Below are positions 9,335 to 18,319 of a stretch of DNA of 64,000 nucleotides, piece after piece. Below the pieces are notes generated by a model, which was not told the origin of the DNA, ran no database searches, and was given only the letters and a program-made list of their open reading frames with translations. The stretch covers positions 148,232-212,231 of the forward strand of contig NZ_VDMB01000003.1 in NCBI RefSeq assembly GCF_006175995.1. The letters are read 5' to 3'. Within the stretch, counting starts at the first letter, position 1. Each line of letters begins with the position of its first letter. This DNA is from Desulfobotulus mexicanus. GTDB lineage: Bacteria > Desulfobacterota > Desulfobacteria > Desulfobacterales > ASO4-4. A program made the translations under genes and the position numbers.

Positions 9335-10639
9335 TTACAGCGCCTTGAGCAGAAGTTCAATAAGGGAGAAAAATCCGATGATCCACATAACCGGATGAAC
9401 CTTACTGATATTACCGGAAAATGAGGAGACAAGAATAAAGGCAATAAAACCCACACAAAGGCCCATGCTGATGCTGAAGGTCAGGGGCATAAGAATAATG
9501 GTGAGGAATGCCGGCAAAGCCACTTCAAAATTCTGGAAATCAATTTTATGAACATTTTTGAACATAAATACACCCACAACAATCAGTGCCGGAGCCGTTG
9601 CAAAGGCAGGCACCACTGCAATGAAAGGTGTGAACAAAAGGGCAGCAAGGAAAAAGAGACCTGTACTTAAGGCGGTAAGCCCGGTACGCCCACCCTGAGC
9701 AATACCGGAGCCGGACTCAATGTAGGTGGTGGTGGTACTGGTACCCATGAGGGCACCGGCTACGGTTGCCACGGCGTCAGCTTCCAGAACCCTGTCAATG
9801 GAGCGGATATTGCCATCTTTATCCACCATATCAGCTTCATAGGAACAGGCCACAACAGTTCCTACGGAATCAAAAAGATCCACAAACATGAATGAAAAAA
9901 TAGCCCCTGCAAAACCCCATTTCAATGCTGAAAGGATATCCAGCTCCATAAATATGGGAGCAATGGAGGGGGGAGTGGAAAAAAAGCTGTCCGGAACTCC
10001 CACAAGACCGAATACCATGCCAAGAATTGTGGTTACAACAATCCCAACCAGAATGGAGCCTCGAATTTTCATCACCTCAAAAACTGCAATGAGGGCAAGA
10101 CCCACAAGACCAAGAACAACTGGAGTTGTAAGTGTTCCAAGCCCCACCAGAGTGGCCGGATGGGACACAATGAGTCCCAGATTCTTGAAACCAATAAAAG
10201 TAATGAAAAGACCGATACCAGCCGCAGTTCCCAGACGCAGCTCCATTGGAATGGCTGCAATAATCCATTTACGTACCCCCAGAAGGGTGAGAACAAGAAA
10301 AAAGATACCGGAAATAAAAACAACGCCCAAAGCCGTCTGCCAGGCCATTCCCTGCCCCAGCACAAGGGTATAGGCAAAAAAAGCATTCAGTCCCATGCCG
10401 GGTGCCATGGCAAAGGGTACGTTAGCCCAAAGGCCCACGAGGATGGTTGCAAAGGCTGCAGCCAGAATGGTGGCGGTAATCAGCGCTCCCTTATCCATTC
10501 CTGCATCACCCAGAATGTTCGGATTTACAAAGATAATATAGGCCATGGTAAGAAATGTTGTAAGGCCTGCCATAATTTCCTGACGGAAAGAGGTCCGGTT
10601 TTCCGCCAGTTTAAAAAAACCATTGATTTGTGCGATCAT
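9335..10639 (-). CDS. AzgA-like purine permease (NCS2 superfamily)
   Basis: 434 residues, about 12 to 13 membrane segments, normal for the AzgA/GhxP/PbuG branch. MAPGMGLNAFFAY (about 79-91) is the conserved substrate-site motif, and TSTTTTYIESGSGIAQGGRTG fits the second NCS2 signature region. It should import hypoxanthine, guanine or adenine with protons. It is first in a two-gene operon with the phosphoribosyltransferase, coupling uptake to salvage. A purine riboswitch was looked for upstream and not seen. Confidence 0.9.
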   Translation of the reverse strand: MIAQINGFFKLAENRTSFRQEIMAGLTTFLTMAYIIFVNPNILGDAGMDKGALITATILAAAFATILVGLWANVPFAMAPGMGLNAFFAYTLVLGQGMAWQTALGVVFISGIFFLVLTLLGVRKWIIAAIPMELRLGTAAGIGLFITFIGFKNLGLIVSHPATLVGLGTLTTPVVLGLVGLALIAVFEVMKIRGSILVGIVVTTILGMVFGLVGVPDSFFSTPPSIAPIFMELDILSALKWGFAGAIFSFMFVDLFDSVGTVVACSYEADMVDKDGNIRSIDRVLEADAVATVAGALMGTSTTTTYIESGSGIAQGGRTGLTALSTGLFFLAALLFTPFIAVVPAFATAPALIVVGVFMFKNVHKIDFQNFEVALPAFLTIILMPLTFSISMGLCVGFIAFILVSSFSGNISKVHPVMWIIGFFSLIELLLKAL

Positions 10640-11010
10640 TTTACAAGTCTCTTTATTGGGTTAAAATTACAGATATTCAGCAAACAAGCATTCATTTGGT
10701 AAAAAGCCTTTTTTATCTTAATGAAGAAGCTGCATACTGAATCCTTAAGTATTAATAAATTTGTAGCCAAGAAAGCCCGCGAACTTAATAAATCAGGTAA
10801 GGTAAAAAATTGTACCCTTTAGCATGCAAATTTTTTAAGGTCAATCCAGATACTTTCACAACAATCTCTCTAAAAATTGTCAAATATATGTATAAAATAC
10901 AATAATCTTAATATTACAACAAAAAAAGGAGTGACGAAACAGATGCCGTCATCTCCCAGGAATATCCGATGGGCTGCTACCCCTGTCATACCATAGCCTG
11001 CAAAACGGTT
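10640..11010. other. AT-rich intergenic region, upstream of permease
   Basis: 371 bases with no convincing gene. It must hold the promoter of the permease operon (minus strand). A 33-codon plus-strand frame (10721-10822, lysine-rich) lacks a ribosome binding site. The right part is very AT-rich. No purine riboswitch core or other structured leader was recognised. Confidence 0.5.
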
Positions 11011-11886
11011 TCAGTCTGATGCTGAAACTTCTGCTTCCTGTGGCACGGGCCTCTGGGGCGGCATAACACCGAACTCGTGGCGCAGCTCCGGATACCCGAG
11101 AATAAACTCCTCAAGACTTTCTTCACTGGAAGCCACTATAATATTTCTGACTTCTATTTCTTCCAGACGGTTATCAAAATACGGGGACAAAATCTCCCGC
11201 ATATTCAAACGGAATTCCTTTACCCGGTCAAAGGAATTCATATCCCTGTACTCCAGACTGGAAAGGTAAAAAAGGACAGTCTCCCGAACCTCCGGATGCA
11301 AAGGAGGGGGTGGAGGTATCTCTTCCGGGTTTGACACAGGATGCTCAAGCGACAGAACAAACTCCATTTCCATACATAAAAAACGCTGCCTCTCCAGCAC
11401 TCTTGCGCGGGCTACATTCACGATAAGAGGCTCCATCCTTACCACCTGATGAACCAAAATTTCACCCTGCTCAGGACGCTGCGCCCTCACCTTCGCCCAC
11501 TCCGATGTTCTTCCGGTTTCCGGATGTCTTAGAATAAGTTTTCCCGGCTGAAGGACTTCAATATCAAAGGTCTGCAGGGAACCGGCCGGCCACATGCCTG
11601 CGTCCTCTGCTGTTTCAACGGAAAAAACCAGACGGTCTTTGGATTCCATTTTCCAGCGGCCTGTACTCTTCCCTCTTTTTTCTATTATTTTGGTATGCTG
11701 ACCTTCCATCCTGTCCTCGGACTGCCATGAACCATTGTTCCTTAAGGTGAGAATGGTGTGAATATTCATGTGAGAAATACGCCAGCTTCCTATGAGAAGC
11801 ATCCTCGGATCTTCCTCCCTTTCACCACCACAGGATACAAGGCCTGACAAAAAGAAGATCAAAGCCCCCCAGAAAAAAAACCTCAT
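11011..11886 (-). CDS. Lipoprotein with FliL-like C-terminal domain
   Basis: 291 residues. A lipoprotein signal ends LSGLVSCGG, with Cys 19 the lipidation site. Residues about 25-140 look like a small beta-rich domain (LLIGSWRISHM, LTLRNNGSWQSED) resembling lipocalin-like 'stress' domains. Residues about 150-250 resemble FliL: PLIVNVARARV, then LCMEMEFVLSLEHPV, VRETVLFYLSSLEYRDM and the final beta strand IEVRNIIV. FliL normally has a transmembrane anchor and controls the flagellar stator; here the anchor is a lipid, and no flagellar genes are near. Last gene of a small operon, overlapping the previous one by 4 bases (ATGA). The domain call is by eye. Confidence 0.7.
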   Translation of the reverse strand: MRFFFWGALIFFLSGLVSCGGEREEDPRMLLIGSWRISHMNIHTILTLRNNGSWQSEDRMEGQHTKIIEKRGKSTGRWKMESKDRLVFSVETAEDAGMWPAGSLQTFDIEVLQPGKLILRHPETGRTSEWAKVRAQRPEQGEILVHQVVRMEPLIVNVARARVLERQRFLCMEMEFVLSLEHPVSNPEEIPPPPPLHPEVRETVLFYLSSLEYRDMNSFDRVKEFRLNMREILSPYFDNRLEEIEVRNIIVASSEESLEEFILGYPELRHEFGVMPPQRPVPQEAEVSASD

Positions 11887-12059
11887 GGTCCCTCCCTGTC
11901 CTGCTTGTCCTGAGTATTATTCTCTTCATGGCAGATACAGTCATTATCTCCGCATTGTGTGCAGATAAAATTTGCTCCCCCTTTTTTTCCCCGGTCAATC
12001 AGCCTCAGCATCCCGAAAAGCGCAAGAAAAAACAAAATAAAAAGAACTATCCACTCCAT
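11883..12059 (-). CDS. Small single-pass membrane protein with Cys cluster
   Basis: 58 residues from the ATG at 12059, which has GGAGAGG 6 bases upstream. A longer frame to 12122 has no such site. One membrane segment (IVLFILFFLALFGMLRL) is followed by a short soluble tail with CTQCGDNDCIC, four cysteines suited to metal binding. It overlaps the FliL-like lipoprotein gene by four bases and begins 3 bases after the upstream zinc protein stop. Function unknown. Confidence 0.65.
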   Translation of the reverse strand: MEWIVLFILFFLALFGMLRLIDRGKKGGANFICTQCGDNDCICHEENNTQDKQDREGP

Positions 12060-12061
12060 AA

Positions 12062-12409
12062 TTATACCTCTCCGGAAGCATCCGGCGCCATAAAGGCAGC
12101 AGGAAAAGGAATGATACGGCATTCTGAAACACTATCATCATCAAACCTGACTTTAATGCCGAAACAGCGGCAGGAAAGCCAGTATCCCTGACAACAGGGA
12201 CATATTTCAAGAAAACATCCAACATGATGAAAACCACCTTGCATAACACCGCAGCAGGGGCAGCGGGATGGCAGACCATTCTGCTCAAAAACAGTCTTTT
12301 CCCTTGGTCTGTAGGGAAGCGGGAGGTAGAGAAAGCCATTAATACGGATACGGCTCTCAGCACAGCTTGATGCAGCTGAATACCGGCCACAGAAATTACA
12401 ACGGTCCAT
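12062..12409 (-). CDS. Small zinc-ribbon protein
   Basis: 115 residues from the ATG at 12409, which has AGAGGGGG upstream; the ATG at 12433 has none. Cysteine pairs occur as CNFC (about 4-7), CPCC (about 50-53), GGFHHVGCFLEICPCC and SCRC, giving two or three probable zinc sites. The GFHHVGC-x4-CPCC block is seen in small uncharacterised CPCC proteins. It is first of the three-gene operon 12409-11011. Function unknown. Confidence 0.65.
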   Translation of the reverse strand: MDRCNFCGRYSAASSCAESRIRINGFLYLPLPYRPREKTVFEQNGLPSRCPCCGVMQGGFHHVGCFLEICPCCQGYWLSCRCFGIKVRFDDDSVSECRIIPFPAAFMAPDASGEV

Positions 12410-12574
12410 ACCTGCCCCCTCTTCATCATGCAAACATTCAGTATATATAACAGGCTATACTCTGGACTCCCATTGATAAGACGTCAGCCATTACTGAGAT
12501 ATCACGATAAAAACTGCTGTCAGGTTCATTTCAATTTTTCAAATACAAAACAAACAGGCTTTGGGAGCATATAT

Positions 12575-13261
12575 TTATTCCGGCTGCCCCTGCCGTCTAA
12601 TACCCGCTGAACTGCCAAGATAATTTTTTACCTGTATCATAAAATCATTCAGCTCCATGGAAGAGATTTTTTTTCTTTCTTCTATGGCATCATGATAACG
12701 ATTAAAAACCGGCAGGGCTTTTGAATAACCCTTCAGCACATTCTTCAGGGAACTCCCATCGGACAGAAATACAGCATCCTCTTCCCCCGGTGACACCCCG
12801 GCCTTCCTGACCTCCTCCCTGTAACGTTCTACAGTCATAAGAGATTCCCTGTCCGCAGGGCTTACATTCTGAAAACAGGCAAGGTGATCCAGCCCGTTCC
12901 TTATGGCAGACATAAACTCTTCCTGTCCTGCAGAAGTGCATCTCATGGCCTGAAACTTAAAAGCCAATCGTATCCAGGCCTCGGGATAGGGCAACGCTCC
13001 TTTGTCTGCAATATAGGTTTCCTTTTCATCGAGAACTTCAAGGAAACGCTGCTGCAGTTTCATGGCCCATGAAGACATTCCCGGCCCTGCATCAAACATT
13101 TTTTCCACAAGCCGCCCGTCCCCTTTTTCCTGAAGATCCGCAAGCTCTTCGATACTCTGCCTGTTAAACTCTTCTGGAGTCTTTTTCCCTTGCCTAGTGC
13201 TTATACGAAAAAAACCGGAAAGCAATTCCAGCCACCGGGGTCCTGTTCCCCTTTCATTCAT
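12575..13261 (-). CDS. Uncharacterised soluble protein
   Basis: 228 residues, GGAGTG before the ATG. No signal peptide, membrane segment or known motif. Charged and probably helical, with a well-formed core (SSWAMKLQQRFLEVLDEKET; AWIRLAFKFQAMRC). It lies on the same strand as the zinc-ribbon/FliL-like group but 165 bases upstream, so a shared transcript is possible, not shown. No function is claimed. Confidence 0.6.
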   Translation of the reverse strand: MNERGTGPRWLELLSGFFRISTRQGKKTPEEFNRQSIEELADLQEKGDGRLVEKMFDAGPGMSSWAMKLQQRFLEVLDEKETYIADKGALPYPEAWIRLAFKFQAMRCTSAGQEEFMSAIRNGLDHLACFQNVSPADRESLMTVERYREEVRKAGVSPGEEDAVFLSDGSSLKNVLKGYSKALPVFNRYHDAIEERKKISSMELNDFMIQVKNYLGSSAGIRRQGQPE

Positions 13262-13406
13262 CGTTTTTCACTCCATATAATATTTAAAACAAAGTCAGCT
13301 TTGCGCTATCTGGCTGGCTCCCTGCATACGGCAAAGCAAATGAGCCATTAAATACCAGACATCACAGCTATTCAGCATAAGCCCATAACTGCAACAAAAA
13401 TCCTTT

Positions 13407-14477
13407 TTAATCAGCAGCATCTTCTGTATGCAGCTTAGGCCAGGCATGAAAAATAGCCTTCAATAAAGTTGCCAGGGGAATGGCAAAAAAGACTCCCCAG
13501 AAACCCCAGAGACCACCAAAAACCAGCACCGCCAGAATAATGGATACGGGATGAAGATTCACAGCCTCAGAAAACAAAAGGGGAACCAGCACATTACCAT
13601 CGAGGAGCTGGATCAGTCCATAAACGGCCATGACCCACAGAAAATCCGAACTGGTACCAAATTGAAAAAGCGCAATCAGTGCCACTGGAATGGTCACAAC
13701 AGCAGCACCTATATAAGGAACAAGGACGGAAAAACCCACAAGCAGGGCCAGCAGTTCCGCATAGCCCAGTCCCAGCCAGACAAAACAGGCCCATGTAACA
13801 CCGGCCACAATCAAAATTTCTATGGCCTTACCCCTGATATAGTTAGTAATCTGATCATCCATCTCGTTCCATACCCTGCTGAGAAGAGTACGTTTTTCAG
13901 GCATAAGGGAAGAAACATAAGCAACCAGTTTTTCCTGATCCTTCAGCATGAAAAAAACCAGTATGGGAACAAGAATCAGGTAGATCAGCCAGGCCACAAG
14001 GCTCGGAATACTTGAAAGGGAAAGACCCACCAGCCATTGGCCCAGCTTGCGAAGTTCCCCGCTGGCCTCTGTAAATATCTGGTCTATATGCTGCTGGGAT
14101 AAAAACTGAGGATAGGCTGACTGCATTTCCACAAACCAGACCTGAGCAGCCCTGACCATTCCGGGCAACTCCCGGGCCAGACTCAGTATCTGCTGCCAGA
14201 TCAGAGGCAGCAACCAGAAAAGCACAGCCAGCAAAAACCCCAAAAACAGGCTGAATGCAATTATTACAGCAGGCAAACGGGGCATGCGGAAACGCTGCAA
14301 AGTATTCACAACGCTTTGCAGCAGAAAGGTCATGACAACGGACACAAGAAAAGGGGCAAGCATACGACTGAAAAAAATAATCACCAGAAAAAAGACCAAG
14401 AGCAGCAAGGTAAAAATAATAGCTTCTTCATCGGAAAAATATCGGTGCATCCACTTGTTATAAATTTCTTTAAACAC
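13407..14477 (-). CDS. AI-2E family (PerM/YdiK) membrane permease
   Basis: 356 residues with about eight membrane segments and a central soluble region, the topology of the AI-2E transporter family. Family landmarks are FMLKDQEKL in the middle and YGLIQLLDGNVLVPLLF near the C-terminus. GTG start at 14477 with AGGAG spaced 7 bases. Members have been tied to autoinducer-2 export, Na+/H+ antiport or unknown cargo, so the substrate here is open. Stands alone between two intergenic regions. Confidence 0.85.
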   Translation of the reverse strand: MFKEIYNKWMHRYFSDEEAIIFTLLLLVFFLVIIFFSRMLAPFLVSVVMTFLLQSVVNTLQRFRMPRLPAVIIAFSLFLGFLLAVLFWLLPLIWQQILSLARELPGMVRAAQVWFVEMQSAYPQFLSQQHIDQIFTEASGELRKLGQWLVGLSLSSIPSLVAWLIYLILVPILVFFMLKDQEKLVAYVSSLMPEKRTLLSRVWNEMDDQITNYIRGKAIEILIVAGVTWACFVWLGLGYAELLALLVGFSVLVPYIGAAVVTIPVALIALFQFGTSSDFLWVMAVYGLIQLLDGNVLVPLLFSEAVNLHPVSIILAVLVFGGLWGFWGVFFAIPLATLLKAIFHAWPKLHTEDAAD

Positions 14478-15077
14478 ACTCTTTCTCCTGTAATATTAAA
14501 TCAGACCATAAACTGTTTTAGATTACTTGCCAGACTCAGCCACAGTGTGCAGGTCCGGTTGTTGTCAGACCATTGTGCGAGCGGATATTTGATGCGTTTG
14601 ATGCGGGCAGGCGCAAAATCTGCCCCTACTAAATCCTTTTACGGCCCTGTATTTAGTGGCAGCCCTTACAGGTGCCATATGTCCGAAGCAATGAAAATAC
14701 TCCCTTAGTTCTTCAACTACCAGGAAGCTTGTCATGGACAGATGGTGACAAGAAATTAATGACTGAGCTGCCTGGTAATCCAAACAATAATTCCATATCG
14801 AGTATCAGATTTTATGGATTCTATGCAAGCAGCCATTTTTTGTCTTGCCGGGGAACTGTAGCAGGCAGGTCAAGGGGCACCCCTTACTTTAAAAAAACTG
14901 TTTTTAAGGTCCTCCGGCAGATGACAGAGGGGCAACTCCATTGCATGCAATACAGAAACAGCAGAAACATTCTTTATCTTTTCATTTCAAATATCTTATC
15001 CAAAACCTTCAAAGCAAAAAAACATCTAATAATCAAAAAGATAAGAAAAAAATCTGAAAAATATAAACGCCAAAAAA
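14478..15077. other. 600-base intergenic region before the betaine operon
   Basis: No supported gene. The left half is of normal composition and includes a tandem TTTGATGCG pair (14589-14605) followed by a small hairpin GGGCAG/CTGCCC (14605-14625) of the kind found in scattered intergenic repeats. The right half becomes AT-rich toward the promoter at 15078. Open frames of 70-140 codons here have no ribosome binding sites and no protein-like pattern. Confidence 0.45.
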
Positions 15078-15107
15078 TTGACATGCGCTCCAATGTGTGC
15101 ATATAAA
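15078..15107 (+). promoter_or_regulatory. Sigma70 promoter of proVWX
   Basis: TTGACA at 15078-15083, 18-base spacer, TATAAA at 15102-15107. This implies transcription from about 15114 and a leader of roughly 78 bases before the chosen proV start, which also argues against a translation start at 15078. Confidence 0.7.
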
Positions 15108-15191
15108 ATGTTTTGCTTAGAATGTATTGTGGATATAAATGGGAAATACTTCCCTAAGGTGCCGTATTTTCCAAGACGACAGGATGACCCG

Positions 15192-16412
15192 ATGGAATCA
15201 GAAAATAAGATCAAAATACGGGTAGAAAATCTCACCAAGATTTTTGGCCCGAAATCACGCATTCCCGAAGCTCAACAACTGCTGGAAAAGGGGGAAAGCA
15301 AAGAAAACATCTTAAAAAAAACAAAATGCGGCATTGGGGTTTCCAATGCCAGCTTTACGGTGATGGAAGGTGAAATCATTGTGATCATGGGGCTTTCCGG
15401 CAGTGGCAAGTCCACCCTTGTCCGGTGCCTCAACCGTCTCATCGACCCTACATCAGGAAAAATTTTCATTGATGATGAAGATATAACCACCCTTTCTCCC
15501 GAAGAACTACGCAGGGTAAGACTCACCAAGCTCGGCATGGTTTTTCAGAATTTTGCCCTCTTTCCCCACAGAACGGTCTGTCAGAATGCTGAATACGGCC
15601 TGGAGGTTCAGGGAATGCCCCCGGAAGAAAGGCGAGAAAAAGCCTTCACAGCTCTGGAGCAGGTGGGACTGAAGGGCTGGGAAAATTATTATCCCAACAA
15701 CCTCTCCGGCGGCATGCAGCAGCGTGTGGGACTGGCAAGGGCACTGGCCATGGACCCGGACATTCTTTTAATGGATGAAGCCTTCAGCGCTCTTGATCCC
15801 CTGATCCGTTCAGACATGCAGGATGAACTCATAGGCTTACAGCAGCAGTTGCAGAAAACCATTGTATTCATCAGCCATGATCTGGATGAAGCCTTAAAGC
15901 TTGGGGACAGGATCATCCTGATGAAAGACGGTGCCATTGTTCAAAGTGGCACTGCCGAAGAAATTCTCACCAATCCTGCCACGGATTATGTGGCCCGATT
16001 TGTGGAAAATGTGGATATCAGCAAGGTTCTCACCGCAGAGTCCGTTATGATTAAACCCAAAGCCATGGCATCTCCGGAGGTCCACGGCCCCAAATCCGCC
16101 CTCCGTTTCATGCAGAAGGAAGGCTTTTCCCAGATTTTTGTCCATGACAAAAAAAAGCAGGTAATCGGGCTGGTTTCTGCGGATGCTGCATCGGAAGCCA
16201 TGCAACGGGGCGAAAAGGATCTTTTTTCCATCATGCAGACAGATTTCATTCATGTCACACCGGACACACCCGCAGCCGACCTGATCCCCATACTGGCAGA
16301 CATTCCCTACCCTCTCCCTGTACTGGAAAACGGAAAAATGAGGGGGATTATTATTCGCGGCTCCCTGCTGGCTGCCCTGTCCGAAAGGGGAAGGAGCAAT
16401 GACAATGCCTAG
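15192..16412 (+). CDS. proV: Glycine betaine/proline ABC transporter ATPase
   Basis: 406 residues from the ATG at 15192, preceded by AGGATGA; the longer frame from 15078 would begin inside the promoter. Walker A GLSGSGKST near 67-75, ABC signature LSGGMQQR near 171 and Walker B ILLMDEAFSALD near 191. The ProV/OpuAA-type N-terminal extension (KIFGPKSRIPEAQQLLEKG) precedes the ATPase, and residues about 283-403 form two CBS modules, which in OpuA relatives sense ionic strength or c-di-AMP. First gene of a three-gene osmoprotectant uptake operon, overlapping the permease gene. Confidence 0.93.
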   Translation: MESENKIKIRVENLTKIFGPKSRIPEAQQLLEKGESKENILKKTKCGIGVSNASFTVMEGEIIVIMGLSGSGKSTLVRCLNRLIDPTSGKIFIDDEDITTLSPEELRRVRLTKLGMVFQNFALFPHRTVCQNAEYGLEVQGMPPEERREKAFTALEQVGLKGWENYYPNNLSGGMQQRVGLARALAMDPDILLMDEAFSALDPLIRSDMQDELIGLQQQLQKTIVFISHDLDEALKLGDRIILMKDGAIVQSGTAEEILTNPATDYVARFVENVDISKVLTAESVMIKPKAMASPEVHGPKSALRFMQKEGFSQIFVHDKKKQVIGLVSADAASEAMQRGEKDLFSIMQTDFIHVTPDTPAADLIPILADIPYPLPVLENGKMRGIIIRGSLLAALSERGRSNDNA

Positions 16413-17232
16413 AATACCCCTTGGAGAAGTAATTGAAACATTCATTAATTTCCTTGTAACAAATTTTTCCTTTCTGACCATGGCCTTTACCCGCATCATG
16501 GAAAGTGTCATTTCCTTTATGGAAAATACACTGATGCTCCTGCACCCCCTGCTATTTATAATAGCTGTATCAGCACTGGTCTTCTGGCTGACCCGAAAAA
16601 AGGGACTCTCCATCTTTGCCCTTGCAGGCCTGCTGCTCATCTGGAACATGCAGTTGTGGGAGGCCACCGTAAGCACCATTACTCTGGTTCTCATCGCCAC
16701 CCTCACGGCCCTTATCATCGGCATACCCATAGGGATTGTTGCGGCCTTAAGTCACAGGGTAAACAGGGTGGTGCAACCGGTACTTGATGTCATGCAGACC
16801 ATGCCCGCCTTTGTTTATCTTATCCCAGCCATACCCTTTTTCGGCCTTGGCAAGGTTGCAGCCATCTTTGCAACGGTCATCTTTTCCATGCCACCGGCCA
16901 TCAGACTTACCTGCCTTGGCATTCAGCAGGTACCGGAAGATCTTGTGGAGTGTGCCGATGCCTTCGGTTCCACGAAATGGCAAAAACTATTTAAACTCCA
17001 GCTTCCCATGGCAACTCCCACCATAATGGCCGGAGTAAACCAGACTGTAATGCTGGCCCTTTCCATGGTGGTCATTGCAGCCATGATCGGTGCAAGGGGG
17101 CTTGGGGGTGAAGTCTGGAGGGCCATCCAGCGCCTGCAGATGGGCAGCGGCTTTGAAGCCGGTATCGCCATTGTAATTGTGGCCATTATTCTGGACCGGG
17201 TGCTTCAGCACCTCGGTTCCAAAAAACAATAA
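16405..17232 (+). CDS. proW: Glycine betaine/proline ABC transporter permease
   Basis: About 275 residues. Two ATG codons (16399, 16405) follow AAGGAG; the second has the better spacing. Several membrane segments and the binding-protein-dependent permease loop ECADAFGSTKWQKLFKLQLP (about 181-200) identify the family, and VLDVMQTMPAFVYLIPA is typical for ProW. It overlaps the end of proV and is followed after 20 bases by the binding protein, giving a complete importer. Confidence 0.92.
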   Translation: MPRIPLGEVIETFINFLVTNFSFLTMAFTRIMESVISFMENTLMLLHPLLFIIAVSALVFWLTRKKGLSIFALAGLLLIWNMQLWEATVSTITLVLIATLTALIIGIPIGIVAALSHRVNRVVQPVLDVMQTMPAFVYLIPAIPFFGLGKVAAIFATVIFSMPPAIRLTCLGIQQVPEDLVECADAFGSTKWQKLFKLQLPMATPTIMAGVNQTVMLALSMVVIAAMIGARGLGGEVWRAIQRLQMGSGFEAGIAIVIVAIILDRVLQHLGSKKQ

Positions 17233-17252
17233 CATACAAAGGAGTTTTTAAG

Positions 17253-18110
17253 ATGAAAAGATCCGTTTTCCTGTCTCTATTTACAGCTTTAATGACCCTG
17301 ATGATTCTGGGATCCGGCACAGCCCTTGCCCAGAAAAAAGTAAGGCTTGCCTATGTGGAATGGGACTGCTCCGCTGCCAGCACCCACCTTGTCCAGGCTG
17401 TTCTTCAGGAAAAAATGGGCTATGAAGTGGAAATTCTTCCCGTGGCAGCCGCAGCCATGTTTCAGGCCATGGCAACTGGCAATGTGGATGGTATGGTTAC
17501 AGCATGGCTTCCCGTGACCCATGCGGATTACTATGAGAGGGTCAAAAACCGGGTGGAAGACCTTGGACCCATCGTAGGCGGTGCCAGACTGGGATGGGCA
17601 GTACCATCCTATGTAAATATCAACTCCATTGAAGAAATAAATTATCATGCGGCCAGATTTAAAAACCGTATTGTGGGCATTGATCCCGGTGCCGGACTCA
17701 TGCGCCTTTCCGAGCAGGCCATGAAAGATTACAATCTCGATAAAATGCAGCTCATGGAAGGCAGTGGTGCCACCATGACGGCAGCTCTTGATACGGCCAT
17801 CCGCCGCAATGAATGGGTAGTTGTAACGGCCTGGTCTCCCCACTGGATGTTTGGTGCCTGGGACCTCAAGTATCTTGAAGATCCCAAAGGCGTTCTTGGT
17901 GGAGAGGAATTCATCCACGCCCTGGTTCGTAAAGACCTGAAAAAAGACAAGCCTGAAGTTTACAATTTTCTGAAAAATTTCGAGTGGAAAGATGCCGGAC
18001 AACTGCAGATGGTCATGGCCTGGGATCAGGAACGGGGTGCTGACCGATATGAAAATGCCAAGCGTTTTATTAAAGAAAATGAAGAACAGGTAAATAGCTG
18101 GCTGAAGTAA
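17253..18110 (+). CDS. proX: Glycine betaine-type substrate-binding protein
   Basis: 285 residues. Signal peptide residues 1-26 ending GTALA before QKKVRLAYV. The OpuAC-type fold is indicated by LAYVEWDCSAASTHLVQAV, TAWLPVTHADYY and VTAWSPHWMF; the tryptophans in such motifs form the aromatic box for quaternary amines. Highly consistent with betaine or proline betaine binding. AAAGGAG lies before the ATG, and a terminator follows the gene. Confidence 0.9.
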   Translation: MKRSVFLSLFTALMTLMILGSGTALAQKKVRLAYVEWDCSAASTHLVQAVLQEKMGYEVEILPVAAAAMFQAMATGNVDGMVTAWLPVTHADYYERVKNRVEDLGPIVGGARLGWAVPSYVNINSIEEINYHAARFKNRIVGIDPGAGLMRLSEQAMKDYNLDKMQLMEGSGATMTAALDTAIRRNEWVVVTAWSPHWMFGAWDLKYLEDPKGVLGGEEFIHALVRKDLKKDKPEVYNFLKNFEWKDAGQLQMVMAWDQERGADRYENAKRFIKENEEQVNSWLK

Positions 18111-18138
18111 AACCCGCTGCTTTTTGTTTTCTGTAAGG

Positions 18139-18170
18139 GGCCATTCTTTTTTTTTAAGGATGGCCTTTTA
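18139..18170 (+). terminator. Terminator of proVWX
   Basis: GGCCATTC pairs with GGATGGCC (one T-G wobble) across a T/A-rich loop, followed by TTTTA. It starts 29 bases after the proX stop. Confidence 0.7.
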
Positions 18171-18319
18171 TAGTTGACAAATATTTGAAGCTGGTGCTTT
18201 TTGTGGTTGCCTGTTTTAAAGGACTCTGCCGGAATGAATCTTACAGTTCCCACATTATATAACGAAACAGCCTTTCTGTGCGCTGTTTTTCTAGCATATT
18301 TTTTATAAGGAATTCATCC

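Noticed and set aside
10721-10822. 33-codon lysine-rich frame upstream of the permease
   Set aside because: No Shine-Dalgarno sequence and AT-rich context; it may be chance.
10640-10900. Purine riboswitch before the purine permease
   Set aside because: Neither strand shows the conserved junction and loop sequences of purine, PreQ1 or related aptamers.
12910-13100. Extra small frames inside the 12575-13261 gene
   Set aside because: Shadows without start signals; the main frame has GGAGTG and a consistent protein.
14672-15106. 144-codon plus-strand open frame before proV
   Set aside because: Its C-terminal half is low-complexity Lys/Ile from AT-rich DNA, it has no ribosome binding site, and it runs through the proV promoter.
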